A DNA stretch of 64,000 nucleotides from Theocolax elegans (Eukaryota > Arthropoda > Insecta > Hymenoptera > Cerocephalidae). The position numbers and the translations under genes were made by a program. The notes beneath the pieces were generated by a model. That model had not been told where the DNA came from, did no database searches, and saw only the letters and a program-made list of their open reading frames with translations. Below, one piece after another: positions 31,638 to 43,901 of this stretch; within the stretch, counting starts at the first letter, position 1, and each line of letters opens with the position of its first letter. The stretch lies in contig CM047426.1 in the NCBI GenBank assembly GCA_026168455.1, forward strand, positions 59,852,896 to 59,916,895. Reading direction: 5' to 3'.

Positions 31638-32432
31638 CCCCAATAGACATATAATTGCAAATTGACAGCAACTTTGCAAAAAAAATTTGTACCTGTTTAT
31701 CCAAAATTTGCGTCAATGTAAGTCCTTATTTATTATAAATTTGCTTCAAATCATTTACATAAAAATAGTGACAGCAAATTTATATAAAATTAAAGTCAAT
31801 TGTTGCATAAAATTATTACTTTTTAAATAGCAATTATTGCTATAAATGTGCTTTTATTTTGTTGAAATAATATTTTAAGTAAATATAATAGAATACTTAT
31901 ATTATTTTTGTGCAACTAGATCGCACGTCGCATCGCCACAACTAGTAAATGTGTTAGACTCTTAAAATTGCAAAAAAAGTAACAAAACTTGATATACTTC
32001 ACAAAAACACAGATTTTCTTGAATAAAAAATACATTGAAATTATTATTTTCATGATTGCAAAATAGCAACAAATTATCATCAAATCTTGTTACAATATAC
32101 TGCACTATGTAAGCATTTACTGATTTAATTTTGCTACCAATTTGCTGAAAAAGAATTTCTCAGATTATGATATATTTCTTAGCAAATATATACCAAAATT
32201 ATATCAACTCGTGCAGCAGAGTTAAATAACAAATTAATCTAAATCTGCGTCCTTATTCGTTAGCAAATTTATAGCAATTATTTGTTGCAACTTTTTTTAA
32301 CAATTTTACATAAAATTTAGGTACACGTCACTATTATGTAATGTCTTGTTAGCAAGTTTAACACAAGTTGTTTTCAAAAATTGTGTAGCAAGTTTTAACG
32401 AAGTTTTGTCTGTGCAACTCTGTCTATTGGGG
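31638..32432. mobile_element. TIR element family X, copy 2 (795 bp, uninterrupted)
   Basis: Ends CCCCAATAGACA (31638) and TGTCTATTGGGG (32432) form perfect short inverted repeats. The interior is AT-rich and non-coding, and matches copy 1 on both sides of its LTR insertion. Element ends and the AT flanks suggest a short target duplication, which I could not fix. Confidence 0.85.
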
Positions 32433-32584
32433 ATGATGACAAACGTTACAAGATATGTCAGAGAAAAAAAAATCGTAATATTTAACAAATCTTTAATATT
32501 TTTTTAAATAATCAAAAAAAATAATATTTTGCAAATATTTTTAGAATATCCCAAAATTATCTAAAATCAATCAATTCTATCCCT
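32433..32584. other. AT-rich spacer, no gene seen
   Basis: No feature seen; poly-A/T runs. Confidence 0.4.
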
Positions 32585-32700
32585 ACTGAAAATGTATGCG
32601 CAATTAATAGCGCAACTTTTGACGCAACTTTTTGCGCTACTTTTTACGTGTCTTTATCGAGCCAAAAGTTGCGCCATAAATTGCGATACTATATTGAAAA
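32585..32700. repeat. Small inverted repeat, MITE-like
   Basis: GCGCAACTTTTG near 32612 and CAAAAGTTGCGC near 32660-32672, with the flanking TGCGCAATT / AATTGCGATA, form an imperfect hairpin of about 115 bp. A TA microsatellite follows at 32708-32738. Confidence 0.55.
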
Positions 32701-32704
32701 TTTG

Positions 32705-32741
<37 letters not shown>

Positions 32742-33556
32742 ATAATAGAAAATGACTTAAGATCTTTTTTATGTGATTTTCAATTGCAATTTTCAACATG
32801 AATCCAACTTTATAAAATTTATATTATTTTGATGAATGCAATCAAATAAAAAAAATGCACATTAATAAAGTTATATTTATTTATTATTTAACTAAAAGCT
32901 CCAAATTTTGAAAGACAAGATTTTTTGTTTTAACTCTTACCTCGAGGTTTTTCCAAATTCAAGATGGCAGCATCCAAGATGGTAATATATATAGGAGAAA
33001 ATTTTTTGATATTTCGATATTATTCCATAAACAATGTTTTATGATGAATGTTTATCAACATTGGACATACGGCGTAGTTTTTACCATTTCAAGATGGTGG
33101 ACCCAATATAGAGGTAAGAAATTTGGCAAATTCTTCGATTTTTATGAAATTCGATTTACAGGGATTTCTTAGATCGCTGATTACGAATTCGTTATAATAA
33201 TTCGTTAGCTATTATTATTCGTTAATAGACTTCGTTGTAGATGTTAATGATAAAGAAATAATTATTTGTCAGGTTGTAAAAACAACTTTGAATCATTACT
33301 CAAGTATAATTCGAGATGTTGCAGAATTTATCAGCAACGAAATCTTATATTATATTAAAGTGGATCGACTTTTGGTCTCCGGTTCTCCGGTTCTCCGGTT
33401 TTTTAAAAGTGCATTTTTTTAGTTTCAAAGTTTTATTTTAATTGGACTCTACAATTTTAGGCCTTACTAATTTTGTGACGTTATAAAATATACAACGCAC
33501 AAGTACATGCACATAGCTTATATTTACAGGTCATGTGCATGCATACTTTTAACTTA
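32701..33556. other. AT-rich spacer
   Basis: It contains a TA microsatellite (32708-32738) and a triple CTCCGGTT repeat near 33379-33403. No gene seen. Confidence 0.45.
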
Positions 33557-35474
33557 TGTTAGATCGCTATCGCGTCGCAGGTAGTGAATCCCTCGCTTGC
33601 GGACCGAAGTGCACCGATGCACTTTTAAAATAAGCACTGATACCCACGGTATGGGTATGTTTTAGCGATGGAGCCGACGAACGACGCGACTGATACCCGA
33701 CGGTAGTACGCGGAATACGACCCAGACCACGGCCAAGAGGTATCGTGAGCCAAGGACCGAGCCCAGGTCGTCTCACGATACCTGGCAAATCCGCCGTTGA
33801 TGTTGACGAGACGGGAGGTTAGGCGGCGTTCTAACCTCCACCGTCACACGTGCTCAGCAGACGACGACGGCTGAGATGGCGCATGGGTGCGCGCACGCCC
33901 GAACTACGTACAACTAGTCGGGAGAGCCAGGGTGCTCCCCCACCTTACACCCGTATACCGGGGAACGCGGCACCGACGGCGACGGTCGCGCGGCACTAGG
34001 CGAGGTGCGCGGGAAGGGGAGAATCACTCGAGCAGCCAGAGTGTTGCGCGCGCGAAGAGCTCGAGTGAGCGACCGTGAGTGGGATTATGGGTGGAAGCGC
34101 GCGGAGCGAGGGGAGCGCGCCAGTAGAGTAGGAGTCGCGGTATACCTAATGTATGCGTGCGAAGGTATACCGCGGCATAATAGAATATATATATATAGAT
34201 ATAGACGGTGCGCGCACACCTATGAATGCGTATATACTATTGTATATAGCGCGCACACGTATATTTTTATTAGATTAATTAATTCAGCTACATTGCGTCC
34301 TTAATTTTAAATAAAAATTATGTAGATCCGTCGGTAGAGTTTGGGGCGTTTTGTATTAATTTTATAGAATGTATATAGTTGTAAATAGTAGTCGGAATTA
34401 AATTTTAATTGTTGTGTGAGTGTGTCGGGAATAGTTAGTATGAATTATATAGCCGGTAGGCACGGGGCGGCAGCACCGACTGGGTTACCGATATGGTAAT
34501 TAATTATTTGTAATGCGCGCCTTCCGAGTGTCGGGGATGATTGGTTGCGTGATCGACCCAATAATGAACAGGTTGGTGGTGACGTAAACCACTATTATTG
34601 GATAAGCGGCCTTGACGGAAATAAGATCAAGGCTGACTACGCGTATCGATAACGCAATCAACCACCCTAATCAACGCCGGTAGATAAGGAGTAGAGTAAG
34701 TTAGAGAAGGATAGCGATAGGGTGGGGAGGAAAATCCTTAATTTTGGGGATCAAGCCACGCCGCGAGCCGGATGAAGAAGCCGGTCTCGAGGATTCGTTA
34801 CCTGATCGTCCGACGAGGCAGTCGATTTAGTTGTTGAGTAGTATTTTTGAGTAGAGTAGCCATTCTTGTAGAGTATTGTTGTTAGCTGAGTAGAGTACAG
34901 TTACAGTAGAGTATAGAGTTGTAGTCGAGAAGTAGAGTCGAGTGGAGTTGATTGGAGCTGAGAGAGATTTATTAGGCGAGTAAGATTTACGGCTAACCCG
35001 ACGGGCGGCCGAATTCTATAATTGTTAATATTATATTTTAAAATACCGCCAAACGGATTTGAGAGATGGTGTGCACGTGTGTGAATCGGTCGCTGATCGC
35101 GAGTATTAATTGTGTCGGTGCCGGACTTATAATATTCTTTTGAAATTTTAAATAAATGAGTTGTGGTTAAAGATTGAATTCGTGAGTGTTATTTGATTAT
35201 TTCCTTTACTCCAAAAGCCGCCGGTTCCGAGGTGGTCAGCCGTCGGGATTCCCTCTGTGACGAGAAGTCGAGGTGGAGATTTGCCGGGTTGCCGAGTAGT
35301 GTTGTAAAGTAATTATTCTTTTATTTTAAATATCGCCAGGCGCCCAACTAAATACAAATCGGCGATATCATAACCACTTTTAACGTCGCTACGACGGAAA
35401 CTTCGTAGGCATTTAATTTAATCTAATTGAATTCCTTTCCGACGAAAAGTATCGTCGCAATTTTGGGTCTTACA
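33557..35474 (+). mobile_element. GC-rich block, possible solo LTR
   Basis: About 1.9 kb, clearly GC-richer than both flanks, with ends TGTTAGA (33557) and TCTTACA (35474), a TATATATATAGATATAG box near 34186 and AATAAA near 35151. This is the composition and signal order seen in the LTRs at 23149 and 35986. No target duplication was found, so borders and identity are uncertain. Open frames in it lack domains. Confidence 0.35.
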
Positions 35475-35985
35475 TTTTTGGGCCTTTTAGTTTTTTTTAA
35501 ACAAATAGATATTAACTACTATGTCGATATTATTACCAGAAAATTATCTTAATAACAATAATTAAAATAACATTTGATTACGTAATTAAATTTAATAAAA
35601 TTTCAACACTGGAACATACAATAAATCAAATTAATTTTTATTGTTTATTTTACAAACTTATTTTTGCAAAAATTTTAAATTACAATTATTATGTTATTAA
35701 ATTAAATTACAATTATTATGCTACAATTGTACTCTATTCACTTGTATATTTCATAAGATATATTTTTTTCAATATATTGTTTTTAATGTTTATATAATTT
35801 ATAAATTCAGCAAGTATTCATCGAAATCATCTTACCAGAAAAATTAATTTATATCATTAATTATTAAATGTATAATTAATTAAACATTAGATAAAATATT
35901 CAAATAAATATTACTGTTTTTAAAACGCCATTTAGAAGATTTATATCCAATATGCATATTGTCACATATTATTGATATTATATAT
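35475..35985. other. AT-rich spacer, no gene seen
   Basis: About 500 bases of A/T-rich DNA. TTGTCACA and TGTGACAA words near 35957 and 35985 can pair just before the LTR of element B. Confidence 0.4.
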
Positions 35986-37493
35986 TGTGACAAGGCAAGT
36001 GTGCCGGTCATGGTGCATAGCGAGCACACACACATTCCTACCTACCTATTACCCAATTTACCTACCTAAACCGTATATTAAATAAATCTAGCACCGAGCA
36101 TATATCCCTAGCTACCTATTACAGCAGATAATTCCCTAAAAGCCGAACAAGCTACACCCTGGAATAGAAGCGGAGCCAGCACACACAGAAGTCGAGGAAA
36201 CCAGCAGCCACCAAGAGGCTACATGCAGGGCGAACAGCACTCGGAGAGCCTGGAGACATCAGCTGAGTGCAAAGGCAGCATAAGAGCATGGATAGGGCAT
36301 CGAGGTCCAAAATACAAAGAAGACGGCTGTTGCAGCAATTGTAACAGCATATCCGTAGTAGCCTCAATCTTGAAGCCATCCAACAGCAACGGACTCGTAC
36401 AGGGAGATCAACCTGTAAGGCATAATCATGAGTATGTTTTCAAGACTAAGGAGCAGATAGGAGTACACAAGACTGTGTACAGGAGTAGAGGTGTATAGGA
36501 GCCAGGGTTAGAGGTTATGTGAGCATAAACATTGCTCACATATACTAACTAATTAACAAAGCACCTGTCAAGTTACTCCTTACCGTATTATAGCAGCCGC
36601 GCAGTAGACCCGAGGAACAGCCTCCGGAGCCGACGTCGTGAAGAGACGTCTCAGCAGCAAAGAAGCCACGAAGTAGAGAGAGACGGAGATAGCGACACGT
36701 ACATGCACCCGCCGAGCAGCCACGACCCGTTAACCACGGCAGTAAGGTTCGTCGTCCATCTGGAAATAAACTCATGGATCTATTAGCCGATAATTAATAA
36801 GGAACGAGATTATAATTACCAAATAGCAGCCTCGTCGTCGCCAGCTCGTCGTCGCCAGTCGTCGTCGTCGTCGTCGTCTCACTCGAACCGCCTAGCAGAA
36901 CGCCAACAACAACACCAAGCCGCTCTCGCTGTAAGGCCGCGCTCGCACTGCGCGGAGACGGTCGCGACGCATGCGCGCGGCGCTCTCGCAGGACGAAGAG
37001 ACAGAGAGCTCGGGAACTCGGCCGTGACGAGACGCAACGAGGCTACATTGAGCCATTTTCGACCGTTTTCCGTACGTGAGATAGAGTCCGGAGAGTGTGC
37101 ACCGGGTGCAATTGAGAGAACGGCATTACGATATAAGGTTGGTGCAAAGTGCTATCCATACCCGTGTTCCTCTCCTCGTAAGGTGTGTGTACCGCTAATC
37201 CCCTTTTCGCGTATTCGCACACGTGGCCGGCGTCGCCATTTTCGTCGATCGAACGGATATTCGATCGGGCAATAGTTATATCGCCGTGCGAGAAATTATA
37301 CCGAGCCAAACTACGAGCCCTATTAACTTTATACTAATTAAGCGTAATTATTAATAATAGCAGCCGTTAATATTTAGTCGCGAGCACGACTGGCAACCGT
37401 GTACTTAATTACTATCGTATAATAAATTCTCTGTTAATTTATCATTGATATTCATTTTATCACTCGCACCCTGATCCCCAGTGTGGTGTGACA
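35986..37493 (+). repeat. 5' LTR of element B
   Basis: It begins TGTGACAAGG and ends GTGTGACA immediately before the primer-binding site; 1508 bp. It is GC-rich in its second half (36560-37300), with CGTCGTCGTC-type repeats near 36845. Short open frames in it have no domain. Confidence 0.75.
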
Positions 37494-37494
37494 T

Positions 37495-37510
37495 TGGCGC
37501 TTAACGTTAA
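37495..37510 (+). promoter_or_regulatory. Primer-binding site of element B
   Basis: TGGCGCTTAACGTTAA one base after the LTR end. The initial TGG complements a tRNA CCA end, as expected for minus-strand priming. The tRNA species was not identified. Confidence 0.6.
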
Positions 37511-38617
37511 ATTTTCTTATTAAGGGATTGAGCGAAATTATAAAGTGCATTCGTTTCTTCATATATATGACGGCGTAACACGGAAGCCAACGCAATATAG
37601 CGAAAATAAAAAGCAGCCATTTTACTAAAATAAATATATAGTGTAGCAAACGAGCGTAGCCATTTTTGCCTTTGTTAGTGCGCACACACACACGCAAGTC
37701 AGGAGCACGGCCATCTTGTAAAATCGACAAGGTGTTGAAAAATTAAAGTAAATTTCCTTCTCGCAATTATTGAGCATTGCATGCAACATATTGCTTGTTT
37801 TTTTCTTGTGCTGCTATTTTAATTTTCTTTTCATAATTATTATTTATTAGAATATTGAATAGTGCGAATATATATATAAAGTGCATGTACATATACAAAA
37901 TATATATATAACGTGTACAGGCGTTCCTTCACACATAGCTATATACATATAAATATGGCCGCGCACTATTTTTGATTGCCTATGATTTGCATTTATCAAT
38001 TTTATTGTTTTTGGGATATAACATTTAATTGCACCTGATATTATAATATTATTATTGCTTGGTTTATTATATTATTATTGCTTCCTTTGGTTTCGCCAAT
38101 AACCGTTTTTTTTTGCTCGCCTTTAGCCAACTAATAAATTAATAAAATTTATTTGCGCATTCTTATCAATAGCTAATTGCTTCTCACACATTAAATTGAG
38201 TTTTTTTTGCATTTAGACCAGCACATTACCAATAAATTTTGCATTATTAAAAGCATTTATTAACATATAAGTTTTTTTCTTTGTCCTTTAACCTCCCCCC
38301 GCACATTAAAGTGTACATAGCCTATCATCAACTAGCCTTATTATTATTTTTTTTGTACATTTATAAAGAGCCTACTCAAATTTATTTAATTAAATTAATT
38401 TTTTTGTGTGCACATTATATAATTGATACTGATTGTTTTGAGTAGTACTTAGTAAAAATAAAATTTTTTTTTCTCTCCTTTTACGTGAGTATCGAGCTAA
38501 GCAATTTAAATAAGAGCTATTACCTTAAAACAAAACCTTAAAACAATAATTAGGCGATGCATTAATAATTTACCTGATGGAAGAGTAGTCTTCTACGCAG
38601 GCACAGCATTTTTAAAT
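37511..38617 (+). other. Untranslated leader of element B
   Basis: About 1.1 kb between the primer-binding site and gag, AT-rich, no long frame. It probably contains the packaging signal; none can be seen directly. Confidence 0.5.
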
Positions 38618-40699
38618 TTGGATAGCAGCATTGCGATCATTCGTGACAGAGTAGCCCGCTACGAAATTAGGCGTAATTTTGGAAACTCTGCAGCCGAATG
38701 GGACCCTCAATCAGATCAAATGTGGTTTGATGAAGAAGCTAAAATAGACTTAGCACAAGCAGAAGCCCAACAATTATTAGAAATAAATCCCGACGATTTG
38801 TCCCTATCACTCACACAATCAGAAGCCACTAATTTATTTCCCCAATCCTTACAAGCTATTTCCCAAAACTCCCAACGAAGCCAACAAACAGGCAGACAGT
38901 TGATATTCGGAGAACTGGAAACGGGACAAAGTCGTGGCCCATATCAAGATCCGATTTCAATGGAAGAAATAACCCAACAAGAGCAACAATCAGCAACGCG
39001 AAATGAAATACACCGAAGTAGCAGCCCAAATTTAAATAAAGCAGACAATCAACAGCGAAATAATCTACATGCAAGTAGCAACCCACAAGCCCAATCAACA
39101 GCCTACAGACTCACACTGACGCCAGTGCCAACGACGAGTCCAAATTTAATTGATGCTCCAAACGAAGAAATTTTTTGTACATTACCCGATGTGACCACAG
39201 CGCAACTTGCAGTTAACTCGACCTCGCATTATAGCATACAGACAATAGCACCTACACGGCCAAATAACCCATACCTAATGAGCAATCCATTTACACACTA
39301 TACCGCACCCACGACAACATATACCAGTAGCTCCCTAATTAATTCCCAACCCCGTCAATCCCACTACATTCAGCAATCAGCCTTCCGTCCCATCGTCACA
39401 GCGCCCACCACAAGCCAACCACCAGCAACGCAGCAAAGATACCTAACGTCACCGAGCCAGATCGACCCGAGACCAAGAGAGTCTAACAAAAATCTACCAA
39501 GCGTCCATTGGGAAGATAAGCACCCATATTATAATCAGCAGCAAATACAACATCGAGGCTTACAAATAAACGATCACCCCAGCAATCAGCATCAGCAGCG
39601 GAATCAAGATGTATACAATATTCCACGAGCACAGCCAGCCAATAACGAAACGTATGAAATTCCGTATTCTCCCATTTCCCAAGCAAATCCAAGAACAAAC
39701 CCAAATCTTATACTACACCAACCCCAGCAGCGATATTATAATAGCCAGCAGCAATACGAGTACCAGCAGCAGCCAGACCTTAACGCCTTACCCACCATTA
39801 ACAGCACAAATAGATTGCAATCGACAAGATTGGACGATGCCACATTCATCAGAGAAAAGAGAATGGTGGAAATTTTTAACAGATGGCATATATCATTTAA
39901 GGGCAACAGGAAGAACGATCCTGAAACGTTCTTACAAAATTTAAGAGAATGCAAAGAATCACACGGCTTCTCGGCAGAAGAAATAATGCTTTCCTTGCCA
40001 GCAGTATTAGATGAGGATTCATACGACTGGTTCAAGAGAGATAAATGCAATTGGAGAACGTTTAGCGATTTCGTAGAAGCTTTCAAACTTCAATACGGAG
40101 TAGAAGATGCACAAATAAGCTTACGTAGAACTGCAGACTTAAGAACTCAAGGAGCTAACGAAGATATAGCCACGTTCTTGCAAAAATTGAGAGGAATGTT
40201 CGATCATTTTAAGCCACCAATTTCACTGCAAGAACAACTTGATCAAGCATACAGAAACCTGCACCCAAGTTATAGAGCGAGAATAGAAAGGCATCACTTC
40301 AATGACTTCACTGAATTACAAAGATTAGGTAAGAAAGAGGAGTCCAGACGCTATCTGAATGAAGCATATAGCCCACCTCCACCAATCACAATTTCAGGAC
40401 TACAAAGATTTGCTTATGTAGATCCCACGCAGCCTAAGTCGCGCAAAGTAGCAGTAGTAGCAAATGAGCAAAAACCCAAAGATCCAGAAGCTTTACTAAA
40501 CCCTGAGTCAGCAACTCCAGCAACAAATTTTAATTCACCCAAACAAACCCAGCAACCATTCCCAAAGCAAAACAACCCAAAGGCGAATAACAATCAGCAA
40601 AAACAGTATGTCGATGCAGTAAAGAATGAAAATGCTAATCAGCAACGAGTACAAGCACAACAAAATTATAATTTCAACAGAAGCAATTGGCAAAAGTAA
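38618..40699 (+). pseudogene. Element B gag
   Basis: This 693-codon frame encodes the capsid protein that would form particles. The N-terminal 400 residues are Gln/Asn/Pro/Ser/Thr-rich and disordered-looking. Residues about 405-570 form a retrotransposon gag domain (FIREKRMVEIFNRWHISFKG, DPETFLQNLRECKESHGF, YGVEDAQISLRRTADL). The frame opens at a TTG and stays open further upstream with no ATG before the gag domain region except around residue 32, so the true start is unclear. A TAA at 40697-40699 ends it inside a region of short NPSSQYQQ-type repeats that continues to the LTR insertion at 40818. Confidence 0.85.
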
Positions 40700-40817
40700 A
40701 GACAATACCAACAAAATCCCAGCAGCCAATATCAACAAAATCCAAGCAGCCAATACCACCAAAACACCAGCAGCCAAAACCAGCAGCGAAACAATCAAAA
40801 TCAGCAAGCAAGTAGCC

Positions 40818-41896
40818 TGTGACGGAAATCGTCACACAATCTATTCACGACGAATAGAGTACTTAAATTCGCGAATTGTAAGTCGTCGGAGCCTTTCGTA
40901 TGTCAAGGCCAACCGACGACACTTGTTTACTTTTCTACGAGTGTACAATTACGCGCGCGACTATACGTAGGGATGGGAGCGCGAAAGAGTGTGTGAGTTT
41001 CCCCACTCCCATCCCTTTTTCGGGAAATTAGGCGATCGCCTAAGCAGTGTGCAATGATCCGTCGACCAAGACGGATTATTGTTTTAACGTGATCGTGTAC
41101 TACTCGTGAGAGCCGAGAGTGCGCCCCACCCCCCTCCAGCATCGAGCTCTGTGAACGGTTGTTCCGGAGCAGAGCTAAGTGCGGAGACCCGGGTGGACAC
41201 ACGCGTGTCCCGTACAGTTTGGTGTGTGTTTGTGTGAGTGTGTGAATCAAGGACGGGGTCGTGCGCGAGTGATACCGCGGATCGCGACTCGCTCGCCGCG
41301 GCAAGGGCCGCCTTCACCACCTCAACCACCGGTCGTCCCCTTGTCAAGGAGGTCGACCAGTCGCCGAGGATCGGCTGGGCCATCCCCGAGGAGCGTCACC
41401 GGTAAGTGACCTTTATTATCGTGACCCTCCCCCTCCCTTGTGTGTGTGTGTACCACGGGAGTGTGTTCGAGTACAACGGTACTCGAACAGCGGATCCTGG
41501 GAGCGAAACCTGTCGCAGGCGAGGATCTCGATCCGGCAGGTTTCCCGGGACTTCCGCCCGCGCGAAATAACTTTGTCGCGGCACACGGCCCGAGTGGCCA
41601 TCTTGTTAATTATTTTATTAAAATAAACTTTCTTTTATTTTATTTTAATTCCGTGTAATTATTATTTCTCCCCGCTCCCGCCGACATCCTTTAATTTTCA
41701 TAAATCGTGTCGAGGCAAGGAGGATCGCCCAAATCCTCCATACCGTACGTCCCAGCGAACTCGCGTTCCTGGCGACAGCCCGCAGTTCGATAAATAAATA
41801 AATAATTGTGTGCGCAGTATTGGGCAACGCGGCCCAACGGTTAATTTAATTATTAAAATTAATTAAAATCACCGGGTTTGCGAATACCACGTCACA
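40818..41896 (+). mobile_element. Solo LTR, family Y, copy 2, inserted in element B gag
   Basis: TGTGACG start, CGTCACA end, flanked by AGCC (40814-40817 and 41897-41900). Length is 1079 bp. It aligns to the reverse complement of 23149-24152. It carries an AATAAA-type signal near 41621 and a GGTAAGTG splice-donor-like site at about 41401. Skipping it would join gag to its zinc-knuckle part in frame, showing that it landed in a still-related gag. Confidence 0.85.
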
Positions 41897-41900
41897 AGCC

Positions 41901-42390
41901 AATATAAATACTCGAACTCGAAAGCGCCGATTATCTTCAATCATCCGCGCAAACAGAACGAGCCATGCTACAGTTGCAATAAAGTGGGCCATTGGGCAGC
42001 AGAATGTCCGAATCAACGCTGTCGAGGTTGCGGTACACCCGGGGTGTACGTTAGAAATTGCCAGAGATGCAACTCAAATCAGGCAGCGGGAAACTTCAAC
42101 CAGAGGAGATAAAGACCCGTATTTCCTCAACCCAGCTCCCTAAAGGGTCGGAGCCATCCCAAGTAGCAAGCAATCAATTGCTTATCCAACATATTCCCAA
42201 TATTGACCCCAGGCATTATTTTAATCTAGAAATAAACGGCCATAAAATAATTGCACTCTTAGACGATGGAGCAACAAAATCTTTTCTAGAAGGCAATATA
42301 GGAGCTCTAGTGCAACACAAATTAACGGCACAGTTATTCCTGTCCAGGGCACAGTCAACATCACAATTAAAATTGATGGAGACGAAATAG
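41901..42390 (+). pseudogene. Element B nucleocapsid knuckle and protease
   Basis: Directly after the LTR the gag frame resumes, with one full CCHC knuckle, CYSCNKVGHWAAEC (41966-42007), and a degenerate second one whose His is Tyr (CRGCGTPGVYVRNC). The 110-codon frame at 42058-42390 contains the protease active-site loop as ALLDDGATKSF, where DTGA or DSGA is usual, so Thr/Ser is Asp. A frame change near 42320 precedes pol. Confidence 0.75.
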
Positions 42391-42392
42391 TT

Positions 42393-43901
42393 ATGCCATT
42401 TGAAGTCGCAGACGGATTACACTACGACTGTATACTTGGAATCGATTTCAAACGCAAAATTAATATGAGCATCAACTATGAAGATGACACCTGGTGGACG
42501 AATAAAGGCGTAATACACAAATTTTACCCCGAAGGCAACGATCCCAGTTGTATTTCAGCAGTAGCAAGTATAGGAGGATTAAAGCGAGCCAACCAGGAGC
42601 AAATAGATAGAATGCACCGACTATTAGATGAATTAATTCCCCGAACACCCCAAACCCTAGGAGTAACTAATTTAACGAGCCTCAAGCTAGATGTGCAAGG
42701 AGCAGAGCCAATAAGACAGCCACGCCGCAAATATTCACCAAAAATGCTTCAAGCAGGTTATGAAGAGATAGATCGAATGTTAAGAGAAGACATAATAGAG
42801 CCTTCGCAAAGCCCATGGTGCAGCTATCCGGTAATCGTACCAAAAGCGAATGGCAAATATCGCTTTTGCATTGATTACAGGTTAGTAAATGAGGTAACAA
42901 AGAAAATAGCCTATCCAATGCGCAACATGGATGATATTCTGGACCAATTGCGAGAAAGCAGATTTATCAGTAAGCTAGATCTATCACAAGCCTACCACCA
43001 AGTTCCACTAGCCCCAGAAAGCCGTGAAATCACAGCATTTGCACTCCCAGGGAAAGGACTTTTCCAATTTAAAAGAGTACCATACGGTTTAACAAACGCA
43101 CCTGCTATGTTCCAGCAATTGATGGACAAATTAATTAAACCGGAATGGGAACCACATGTGTTTGCCTATCTAGATGATATTATCATCACGACAAAAACAT
43201 TCGAGGAACACATGAAATGGCTCAGAATAGTCCTAGTAGCCCTAAAGAAAGCCAATCTGCAATTAAATCGAGAAAAATCAGAATTTTGTTGTCCAGAAGT
43301 CACTTATCTTGGATACAAGATAAACGAATTAGGTTTGCAAACTAACCAAGATAAAATTAAGCCAATCTTAGAGTATCCAGCTCCGAAAAATTTGAAACAA
43401 CTAAGACGTTTCAACGGCTTAGTGGGATGGTACTCTAGATTTATTAAAGATTTAGCGAAGTATAGAACGCCATTAAGTTATCTAAGCAAGAAAGGTGTCA
43501 GATGGCAATGGCGTCAAGAGCAACAAGATGCATTTGAAAAAATCAAACTAGCCCTAACAGAAGCCCCAGTTTTAGCCCGCCCCGATTTTTCTATTCCTTT
43601 TACCCTTCAAACGGATGCAAGCGATTACGCAATAGCAGGCGTATTAACGCAGGAGATCAACGGCGAAGAACATCCTATTTATTACGTAAGCAGGACTTTA
43701 AGCAAGGCAAAGCGCAATTACACGGTCACAGAGAAAGAATGCTTAGCAGTTCTCTGGTCCGTAGAAAGGCTGAAAGGATACCTGCTAGGTGAAAAGTTTA
43801 CGGTAATGACGGACCATCACAGCCTCCTGTGGTTAAACCGACTTAAAGATCCAGCTGGTAGGTTAGTCCGTTGGAATACGATCTTGCAAAATTACAATTA
43901 A
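42393..43901 (+). pseudogene. Element B reverse transcriptase and RNase H
   Basis: This 502-codon frame would copy element RNA into cDNA. RT motifs are complete: YRFCIDYRLVNE, SKLDLSQAYHQV (motif A), PYGLTNAPAMFQQLMD (motif B) and AYLDDIII (motif C at 43163-43180, both Asp kept). RNase H follows with QTDASDYAIAGVL, TVTEKECLAVLW and MTDHHSLLWL. The frame is stopped by a TAA at 43899-43901, inside the last RNase H part, and sequence of the same protein continues after it. Polymerase residues look intact. Confidence 0.92.
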
